Shown in pieces: positions 57,501 through 64,000 of a DNA stretch of 64,000 nt. Under the pieces are notes generated by a model. The model saw nothing but the letters and a program-made list of their open reading frames with translations. It did no database searches and had not been told where the DNA came from. Source of the stretch: Chrysochromulina parva (taxonomy: Eukaryota > Haptophyta > Prymnesiales > Chrysochromulinaceae); contig PJAB01000017.1 of assembly GCA_002887195.1 (NCBI GenBank), positions 1 through 64,000 on the forward strand, given 5' to 3'. Position 1 is the stretch's first letter. The number at the start of each line of letters is the position of its first letter. Made by a program: the position numbers and the translations under genes.

Positions 57501-58067
57501 ATGGGTACCTCGGCTAGCCGTGCCGCTGCTCCAGACATCGAGGAGCGAGAGTCTCTGCTGGGCGGCAGCTCGGCGGCGACACTCGGCTCACTCAAAGCCA
57601 AGCTCGGGCTCGGCAAGCGAGAGCCGCCGCCGGAGCCGCCCTGCCCGTGCCTGCCCGAGCTGTCCTATACGATGCGATTCGGTGGCTTCGTCTTTTGCTT
57701 CCTGCTAGGATGCTTGGTCTCGTTCACCTCAATGTCCTCGTTTGCTGGCGTGCTCCTTGGCCACCCAGGTCCGTTTGCTTTCAAGTACTCACTTGGGAAT
57801 TTGCTCAGCCTCTTTTCATATTGCTTCCTCGTCGGCCCGAAGGCTCAATGCGCGGGCATGTTTGCGCCGCAGCGAAGAGTATCTACGCTCGCGTACCTCG
57901 GCTCACTGGCCGCGACGTTGACGAGCGTGCTCTACCTGCGATCTTTCATCATCACGCTCTGCTGCATAGTGTTGCAGGCGTTGGCCATGGTGTACTACGC
58001 GATGTCGTACATTCCGTACGGGCATACGATGCTCAACCGTGTGATCGGGATTGCCTTTGGAATGTGA
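57501..58067 (+). CDS. SFT2: SFT2-family vesicle transport protein
   Basis: 188 residues. Four membrane spans lie within residues 55-185: FGGFVFCFLLGCLVSF, LGNLLSLFSYCFLVGP, STLAYLGSLAATLTSVLYL and IITLCCIVLQALAMVYYAMSY. The family signature LSYTMRFGGF, GPKAQ and SYIPYGHTM is present. SFT2 proteins work with Got1 in fusion of endosome-derived vesicles with the Golgi. The N-terminus MGTSAS fits an N-myristoylation site (Gly2, Ser6), which is not usual for the family. An acidic dileucine-like EERESLL follows. It is paired head to head with a golgin gene, 330 bases between starts. Confidence 0.9.
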   Translation: MGTSASRAAAPDIEERESLLGGSSAATLGSLKAKLGLGKREPPPEPPCPCLPELSYTMRFGGFVFCFLLGCLVSFTSMSSFAGVLLGHPGPFAFKYSLGNLLSLFSYCFLVGPKAQCAGMFAPQRRVSTLAYLGSLAATLTSVLYLRSFIITLCCIVLQALAMVYYAMSYIPYGHTMLNRVIGIAFGM

Positions 58068-59009
58068 GTCGAAAAATCTAATAAAATTCCACCATTTTGC
58101 ATTTAGGATGCGGGAGCTTCGAGTGGGAGCTTCCGACGCGGCGCCGAGCGCCGACCGGGCGGCGGCGCGCCGGCGAGCCCCCGCGCCGAGCGGGCAGAGC
58201 GCGGAAACCGCCTACCGGCGACCATCACATCTAACGTATAACCGGATACACGACCAGTACGCGACATGCCTGCGCAACGGGCGAACTCGACAGTCTTAAC
58301 AGTCATGGAAAGGAAGGGTAAAATATTTTACCCGGAAGAGAACCGGAAAAGCAAGGCTGCATGTGTGATGAGTTCGTGCGGAGGCGGTGGCTTTCGATCT
58401 CACAAGGCTCATACCTATCTTGGCGACATGCATGAGCTTCAAAAAGTGGGTCCGTGCGGTCCAGTCCGATCGCGGCGAGCACGCGCGCGCGGCCGTCCGC
58501 AAGTCGTGTCGCATTTCGTTTCACACCGCTCACCGGCATGCAACACGTCTCGGATGTCGTTGTTTACGTATCCGATATTAAGTTATCCAATCCAATGTGT
58601 AACCGAAGTCGCGAAAGTTAAATAAGTAAATAATACATTGTACATTGACCCCCGTGCTGTGCAGAGGGCCTGGGGTCCCCACATGCGTGTCGGGCGCGGC
58701 TGTGGGGGGCGTACATCTGATACACGCCTCGTCCTCCGGGGGTCACATCATCCGCATGTGGCGCCGGACATGCACACACCTGGAGAGATGCACGCGCGAT
58801 CCAGATTATCCGATACGTAGAGGCCCATTCGAGGTGATCATGCACATGCGCATGCGGTCCGTGAACACATTCAGTGTTCGACTTGCAGTACATGAAGGGT
58901 AGGTTGTAACACGGTGGGCTGCGTGAGTCATGGTGGCCCTGGGCGTCCTCCTGCGCGACGAGCGCCATCATACACTCGCCGAGCCGTAGCCCTGGCATGC
59001 CACTGCCGC
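58068..59009. other. Convergent intergenic spacer, nothing recognised
   Basis: About 940 bases between the 3' ends of SFT2 and the small membrane-protein gene. AT-richer than the genes, with short open frames that have no domain or consistent composition. Confidence 0.5.
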
Positions 59010-59402
59010 TTACATCTTCTTGTGCTTGCACAGGTACTCGTCATGTTGCGTCGAACCAGGGACCATGCCGGGACTCCCGTACTCTGCGATCGGTTCACAC
59101 GCGCCGTCGGATTGCGGTTCGGTGCACACGAACCACTGCTCGCCATCAACGGCAACCTCCTCGCCAATCAGCACGCAGCCCTCCTCGACCACGTCGCCCT
59201 CCGGCGCTGGCGCCCAGTTCATCGTGTAGAAGGCCTCACGCTTCTTCTCGCGGTTTGAGTTCAGTATCTTGAGGCCAGCCAGTGCCGCAACTGCCATGGG
59301 TGCCGCGATGGGAATCGCCATGGGCAAGACCATGGTCACGGGAAGCGGCGGTCGGGACGCGGCGTGCAAACAGTTCAGAGACGTCTGGATGTTGGCGCGC
59401 AT
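59010..59402 (-). CDS. Small single-pass membrane protein of unknown function
   Basis: 130 residues from the first ATG. One hydrophobic span (about 24-46, LPMAIPIAAPMAVAALAGL) separates a short N-terminus from a hydrophilic domain: KILNSNREKKREAFYTMNW, an acidic loop with EEGCVLIGEEVAVDGEQWF, and a Lys-rich end YLCKHKKM. Three cysteines lie in the domain after the span. The N-terminus could be a mitochondrial or plastid signal. I do not recognise the family. It is divergent from the PIN-like carrier gene, 213 bases between starts. Confidence 0.55.
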   Translation of the reverse strand: MRANIQTSLNCLHAASRPPLPVTMVLPMAIPIAAPMAVAALAGLKILNSNREKKREAFYTMNWAPAPEGDVVEEGCVLIGEEVAVDGEQWFVCTEPQSDGACEPIAEYGSPGMVPGSTQHDEYLCKHKKM

Positions 59403-59615
59403 CGTTGATGAGAACAACCGGGTTGGCCTTCAGGGGCGAAATTGCTCTCGTACGCAGATCCGGAGTTTTTGACGAAGCGTGACGAAACATTTTTCAAAAA
59501 CTCCGTTGGCCCTCAAACTCACAGAGGCAACGCAATATTCACACTCCACGCGAACTCGTTCACTCTGCCGTCACGGGTCCCGTCACTGTCGGACGTGCAT
59601 GTCGGACGCAGATCT

Positions 59616-60683
59616 ATGTCTGCTGTGATCACCTCTCTCGCGTCGTCTTTTGGCGTGATGCTTCTTGGCCTCTATGTCTCGAAAACGGGCTGGCTCAGCG
59701 ACCCGCAACGAAAGGGCGTCGCGCTACTGTACAGTAGCGTGGTGTTCCCGACAATGGTCTTCAAGGGCGTAGCAGCCATCGACGTCAGGAGCATCGACAT
59801 GAGCTTGGGACTCGTTGTGCTGCTCTCGAAGGCAGCGCTCGCGCTCATAGTCGTCGCGTATGGCGTACTCACGCTACGTGGGCCTCTCGGTGGCACCGGC
59901 GCGGCATTGGCGAATGCTGCCGCGTTCGCAATGGCCGCCTCACATTCATTTGATGTGACACTTGGCGTGCCGCTTGCGAAGGAGCTCTATCCGTCGACCG
60001 AGGCGTATGTGTACCTAAATCAGTCCATCCAGCTAGTCATCATCAACCCGGTCCTGCTCATGCTCATGGACGTGGGCGAGGCATCCTCGAAGGGCAGCAC
60101 AGCGAGCGGCACACAGGTGCTTCGCAAGGCGATGCTCGCGACGATGCGCAACCCGCTCGTTGTGCTGACGGCCGCGGGGATCGCTGCGAGCCAGATATTT
60201 CCGGCGGGTCTGCCCACGGTGCTGGCAGCGCTCGCAACGCAGGTGAGCCAGGCAGGCCCGTGTCTCGGCTTTCTCAGCCTTGGCTTCGCGCTCGGCGCGC
60301 TCGGCGGCACCACGCGCACCGAGGCGGCGCATGCCGCCGTCCTGTGTGGCGCGAAGCTCGCGCTGATGCCATGGCTGTACCGGAACGTTGCGGGCCTCGT
60401 CGGCTGCACGCGGAGCGAAGGATTCCTCACGTTCCTCGGCGCGCTGCCCGCCTCCGCCTCAGTCTACTCGCTGTGCCTCACGCGCCAGCTCTCGCCGCGC
60501 GTCGTCGGTCCTCTCGTGCCGACGTCGATGCTGCTGAGCGTGGTGCTCGCGCTCGCACCGCTATTCCCGGGAGCGGTCGAGGCGCGCGTCGCCGAGCTCA
60601 CGCTCGGTGCTACGGCAAGCGCGAGCGTGCTGGCCCTCGGTTTCCTCGCCATCTCTTCGCCTTCGCGGACCAAGGTTGATTGA
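59616..60683 (+). CDS. Auxin-efflux-carrier (PIN-like / GPR155 N-terminal) membrane transporter
   Basis: 355 residues from the first ATG; the frame is open 58 codons upstream from a TTG only. About ten membrane spans in two five-helix halves separated by a short loop (about 155-170, EASSKGSTASGTQ). Typical features: GVMLLGLYVSKTGWL, LLYSSVVFPTMVFKGVA, a central NPVLLMLMD, MRNPLVVLTAAGIAAS, and the second-half crossover LGALPASASVYSLCLTRQL. The family moves organic anions, auxin in plants; GPR155-type members sense cholesterol at lysosomes. Short loops and no extra C-terminal domain put it with the PIN-like/bacterial AEC group. Substrate unknown. Confidence 0.82.
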   Translation: MSAVITSLASSFGVMLLGLYVSKTGWLSDPQRKGVALLYSSVVFPTMVFKGVAAIDVRSIDMSLGLVVLLSKAALALIVVAYGVLTLRGPLGGTGAALANAAAFAMAASHSFDVTLGVPLAKELYPSTEAYVYLNQSIQLVIINPVLLMLMDVGEASSKGSTASGTQVLRKAMLATMRNPLVVLTAAGIAASQIFPAGLPTVLAALATQVSQAGPCLGFLSLGFALGALGGTTRTEAAHAAVLCGAKLALMPWLYRNVAGLVGCTRSEGFLTFLGALPASASVYSLCLTRQLSPRVVGPLVPTSMLLSVVLALAPLFPGAVEARVAELTLGATASASVLALGFLAISSPSRTKVD

Positions 60684-61134
60684 ACGCGCCGGAGCGTTTC
60701 GTTAATGGCGGTGCGTTTCGTTAATGGCGGACCTAGGTAGATTGAACGCGCCGGGACGGGTGCCCGGCTAGGGGTGGGGGAGGGAGCGTGCGGGTGGGGC
60801 GGGTGGTGTGGCTGGGGCTGGTGGAGGGAACCCGCAGGGCGGGAGCGGCGGTGCGGGTGTGTGGGCTCTGATTTTTTAAGTAAGTCTGTGACTTCGAAGG
60901 CGACGTTAAACGCTCGGCTTCGAGCCTTCTCTCGGGCTCACACGCCATACACACACGATTCCTGGGGACGACTCACGCCCCCTAGACCGCAGCCTTGCGT
61001 GCGCGCGCACCGGCGCATGCCACCGCCCGCCCAGCTGTCCCTCCGGGGCGACACGCATGCAGGCTGCGGGAGGGCAGTGCGAGGAGCGACGAGGTCGCCG
61101 TGTTCCCTCGAGCCGCGCCGCCGCCACCCGCGCT
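60684..61134. other. Convergent intergenic spacer with G-rich tract
   Basis: A GCGTTTCGTTAATGGCGG unit is repeated in tandem near 60694-60730, and GAACGCGCCGG occurs twice. A strongly G-rich tract (about 60770-60860, GGGTGGGG-type runs) follows. No gene is supported. Confidence 0.5.
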
Positions 61135-62049
61135 CTAATGTCCCGCCTCCTTAAGCGCCTGCATCACGGGGTTGTTGGAGGCAAGGAGCGACGAGCCGCC
61201 GCGCTTGGCGAGGATCGTCTTGGAAAGGTATTGGCTGTGCTCCTGGTTGGGCATCATCTGGAAGCGTGTCTCCTTCCACAGATCGGGCGTCAGGAAACCG
61301 TACGAGCGCTGGAGGGCGTTGAAGGCGGCGCGCGCGAAGTTGCCTTTGGTCTTGGTGTGGCCGGTAGAGGCGGTGTAGCAATCCTGGATGCCTGCCATCT
61401 GAAGAATTTTCTTCGAGGTGGGCGACGCGACGATGCCAGTACCGCGAGCCGCAGGGATCAGGCGGATGCGCACCGAACCGCACTGGCCGGTGAGCTTGAC
61501 GGGCACCGTGTGCGGGGCGCCGATCTTACCACCCCAATAGCCACGGCGCACAGGCACGAGCTGGCACTTAGCAGCGTGGATGCCGCCGAGGATGGCGAGC
61601 GGCACCTCCTTGGCCGCCTTGACGCCCAGGCCGATGTGGCCATCGTAGTCGCCCACCGCCACGTAGCACACGAAGCGCGTGCGCTGGCCGGCGGAGGTCT
61701 GCTTCTGGACGGGCTTGATCTGCATCACCTCGTCCTTGAGCTTGTCGCCGGGCATGAAGGCGTCAACAATCTGGAACTCCTTGATCGGGAGCGAGAAGAG
61801 GAAGAGCTGCTCGAGCGACTTGATCTTGCCGTCGCGCACAAGGCGGCCAAGCTTGGTGCACGGCACCCACTCGCCCTCGCCCTTGGCGCCGCGGCGCCCA
61901 CGGTCACCACCGCCACGGTCGCCACGGCCGCGGTCGCCACGGCCGCGGCCACGGCCGCGGTCGCCGCGGTCACCGCGGTCGCCACGGCCGCGATCGCCAA
62001 AGCCACGGCCGAAGCCGCCGCGCCCACGCTCACCGCCACGCTCAGCCAT
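61135..62049 (-). CDS. RPS2: 40S ribosomal protein uS5 (RPS2)
   Basis: 304 residues, as expected for the eukaryotic protein. The N-terminal 55 residues are an RG/RGD-rich tail ([10 protein letters not shown] repeats), a usual site of arginine methylation. The body starts [16 protein letters not shown], then [20 protein letters not shown] and [13 protein letters not shown], the uS5 double-stranded-RNA-binding fold. [30 protein letters not shown] and the C-terminal YGFLTPDLW follow. It lines the mRNA entry channel of the small subunit and helps decoding accuracy. A cytosolic protein without targeting signal. Divergent from the antiporter gene, 233 bases between starts. Confidence 0.96.
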   Translation of the reverse strand: MAERGGERGRGGFGRGFGDRGRGDRGDRGDRGRGRGRGDRGRGDRGGGDRGRRGAKGEGEWVPCTKLGRLVRDGKIKSLEQLFLFSLPIKEFQIVDAFMPGDKLKDEVMQIKPVQKQTSAGQRTRFVCYVAVGDYDGHIGLGVKAAKEVPLAILGGIHAAKCQLVPVRRGYWGGKIGAPHTVPVKLTGQCGSVRIRLIPAARGTGIVASPTSKKILQMAGIQDCYTASTGHTKTKGNFARAAFNALQRSYGFLTPDLWKETRFQMMPNQEHSQYLSKTILAKRGGSSLLASNNPVMQALKEAGH

Positions 62050-62282
62050 TGTGTTTAGAAGTTCTGCGGAAAAAGCAACAGGCGGCGGTCAGCACGAGTG
62101 CGGACAGAAAGCTGGCGCAATGGCGCGCAGCAAGCAGGCACGGCAGCCACGAAGGCAGAGCGCGCTGCCAGCTGCGCAGGCAGGCCGCTGCCCGAGCTCT
62201 AGCAGCATTGGGGCCCCATCGCACGTTCTTCGTCGACGTGCAATGCGAAAATAGTTTCTCTCATTTTTTAGGCAGGCGCGCC

Positions 62283-64000
62283 ATGGCGGGAGCTCGTTGC
62301 TGGCGTGACCTCGCGGTCGTCCTTGCCCTCGTGCAGACCGCGTACAGCTTCCACGCGCCCATCGCCTTGCGTCATCGTGAACTGCAGTCACCCGTCTTTT
62401 CTTCGCACGTGGCAGTAGCGGCATCGCCACCGCTCCGCCGCCGCACACCACCAGGGCCACGTGCTGCTCTGCCCGCGGCGATGCCAGCCGCCCTCTCGCT
62501 GCTTCCGCCGGTCGCGACGCTCGCAGCGTCGATCGCGCTGAAACAGACGATCCTCGCGATGATCTTCGGCGTCTGGACGGGTGCCCTGCTGCTCGCAGGC
62601 GGCAACCCGATTGTTGCCACGCTCCGCACATTCGATGGCTACGTGCTCTCAGCGCTCGCGGGCAAGGACCACGCGGGCGTCGTCGTCTTCACGACCATCC
62701 TGGGTGGCACGATCGGAATCGTGCAGAAGAGCGGTGGCGCGCTCGGGCTCGCCGGCCTCGTCAAGGGCTTCTTCACCTCGCGCCGGCGCGGCGCGCTCTC
62801 GACCATGGCGCTCGGCTCGCTCGTTTTCTTCGATGACTACTCCTCGGTGCTCATCGTGGGTAATTCGCTGCGCCCGCTCCTCTCGGCGGTGCGGCTCTCG
62901 GCCGCCAAGTTTGCGTACATCACGCACACGATGGCCGTCGTCCTCGCCTCGTTTGCGCCGCTCTCGTCCTGGGTCGGTATCCAGATCGGATACATTGCAG
63001 GCGCCTACGGCCAGCTGGGCAACCTGCTGCCGGCGGGCGTCGCGATGCCCGACCCCTTCGTCACCTTCCTCACGTCGCTCCCGCAGCGCTTCTTCCCGTG
63101 GTGCATGACCATCTTCGTGCTCCTTGGCGCCCTCACTGGCCGCGATTTCGGGCCGATGCTCAAGGCAGAGCGCGCCGCACTTGAGCAGCCGAGCGAGCCG
63201 GATTCGGCAGAGGAGGGCAGCTCGGAGAAGGGGGCGCCGGTGGGCGCGCTCGACCCCGCTCCAGGCACGCCGCTCCGCGCGGTCAACGCCCTCGTGCCTT
63301 TTGGCATCGTACTCGCCGCCTCCTTTGGCGGCATGGTGTTCCAGGGGCTCGCGGCGATCGCGGCGATGCCCGCAGCAGTGCGCCCTGCGGTGAGCATCGT
63401 GAACAGCCTACGGTACGCCGACTCGGTGAGCGCGCTCATCTGGGGCTCGACGTTCGGGTGGCTCGCCGCCATGGTTCTCGTGCTCTCGCAACGGCTCCTC
63501 AAGCTTGAGGAAGCGATGGGCGCGTGGATCGTGGGAGCTAAGGAGGTGCTCGAGCCTATGATCATCCTTGTGCTCGCTTGGTCCCTCGGCTCGGTGATCA
63601 AGGACGTGGGCACTGCGGAATTCCTCGCAAGTGCGCTCCAGACCGGGCTGCCCGCCTGGGCGCTCCCCGCGTGCATCGCGGCGCTCTGCTACGCCATCTC
63701 CTTTGCGAGTGGCTCGGCCATAGGCACGATGGGCATCGTCTTCCCATTGGTGGGTCCGCTCGCCATGCGGCTGGGCGGTGGCAGCCTGAGCTTCCTCCAT
63801 CAGTGCTTCGGCGCCATCATGGGCGCCTCCATCTTTGGCAACCTGTGCTCGCCGCTAGGTGACACAAGCATCCTTACCGCGCTCGCGACGCGCTGCTCGC
63901 TCCAGCTACACATCTCGACAGTCATCGGCTACACGTGTCTCGTCGCCCTGATCGCACTCATCTTCGGTGACCTCGCCGTCGGCCTCGGCCTGTACGGGCC
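62283..64000 (+). CDS. NhaC-like Na+/H+ antiporter, possibly plastid-targeted (partial, 5' part)
   Basis: An open frame from ATG continues past the right edge (572 codons visible). The first 25 residues (LAVVLALVQTAYSFHAPIAL) look like a signal peptide with Phe at the cleavage site, then a Ser/Pro/Arg-rich transit-like stretch. The transporter part has GALGLAGLVKGFF, FFDDYSSVLIVGNSLRPLLS, THTMAVVLASFAPLSSWVGI, an acidic hydrophilic loop (about 300-325) and SPLGDTSILTALATRCSLQL, all typical of bacterial NhaC-type exchangers, with the paired Asp in FFDDY. The combination suggests a cation/proton exchanger in a plastid envelope or thylakoid membrane. The C-terminus is missing. Confidence 0.8.
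   Translation, partial: MAGARCWRDLAVVLALVQTAYSFHAPIALRHRELQSPVFSSHVAVAASPPLRRRTPPGPRAALPAAMPAALSLLPPVATLAASIALKQTILAMIFGVWTGALLLAGGNPIVATLRTFDGYVLSALAGKDHAGVVVFTTILGGTIGIVQKSGGALGLAGLVKGFFTSRRRGALSTMALGSLVFFDDYSSVLIVGNSLRPLLSAVRLSAAKFAYITHTMAVVLASFAPLSSWVGIQIGYIAGAYGQLGNLLPAGVAMPDPFVTFLTSLPQRFFPWCMTIFVLLGALTGRDFGPMLKAERAALEQPSEPDSAEEGSSEKGAPVGALDPAPGTPLRAVNALVPFGIVLAASFGGMVFQGLAAIAAMPAAVRPAVSIVNSLRYADSVSALIWGSTFGWLAAMVLVLSQRLLKLEEAMGAWIVGAKEVLEPMIILVLAWSLGSVIKDVGTAEFLASALQTGLPAWALPACIAALCYAISFASGSAIGTMGIVFPLVGPLAMRLGGGSLSFLHQCFGAIMGASIFGNLCSPLGDTSILTALATRCSLQLHISTVIGYTCLVALIALIFGDLAVGLGLYG

Noticed and set aside
61057..62058. Plus-strand open frame opposite ribosomal protein uS5
   Set aside because: Antisense shadow of a certain ribosomal protein gene; its end is an Ala/Val/Thr run mirroring the RG-rich tail.

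Overview
This is a eukaryotic nuclear window. Genes are mostly single long GC-rich reading frames, and the few introns I can place are short with GT-AG ends. The content is that of a flagellated alga with a plastid gained by secondary endosymbiosis: an axonemal dynein heavy chain, an SFI1-like repeat protein, a ferredoxin and two membrane proteins whose N-termini look like a signal peptide followed directly by a Phe-led transit peptide (the ASAFAP-type motif of red-lineage complex plastids), a UGA-selenocysteine glutathione peroxidase, and a CKECGG-type cysteine motif that I associate with haptophyte genomes. A haptophyte is my best guess. It rests on recalled protein families, not on a search.

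Layout. 1-1.5 kb: 3' end of a protein with 15-residue tandem repeats, then a gene-free stretch with inverted repeats. 1.5-16.9 kb: a ten-EF-hand protein (-) whose start codon overlaps that of a 4627-residue dynein heavy chain (+) of DNAH10/1-beta type. 17-25 kb: galactocerebrosidase, a RING-finger protein, and a filamin-repeat/IQ protein (-). 25-34 kb: a plastid ferredoxin with an N-terminal extension, a PH protein with a degenerate kinase N-lobe (-), a decayed mosaic region, RNA polymerase I/III subunit AC40, a fucosyltransferase-like protein and a DHHC palmitoyltransferase. 35-45 kb: an SFI1-like/RCC1 fusion (-), a spliced RMDN-family TPR protein, a tiny spliced mitochondrial membrane protein (-) and a UBA-PUB-UBX protein. 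45-52 kb: a Cys-rich membrane protein, three-exon cytochrome c1, a NOPCHAP1-like protein (-), a filamin/kelch/LamG protein and a DUF1295 reductase-like protein. 53-64 kb: selenoprotein glutathione peroxidase (-), ankyrin protein (-), GRIP golgin (-), SFT2, a small membrane protein (-), a PIN-like carrier, ribosomal protein uS5 (-) and the 5' part of an NhaC-like antiporter.

Genes alternate in strand. Eight divergent pairs have start codons 0 to about 330 bases apart, which suggests shared bidirectional promoters. Convergent pairs leave 400-1000 bases with no recognisable content.

The strongest discoveries are (i) the glutathione peroxidase read through an in-frame UGA, with a well-formed SECIS hairpin 114 bases after its stop; (ii) an intron in the UBX gene that contains a second copy of the exon-exon junction, the signature expected of intron birth by tandem duplication; and (iii) several unusual domain fusions. 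Where the first in-frame start of an open frame is not ATG, I moved the start to the first plausible ATG.
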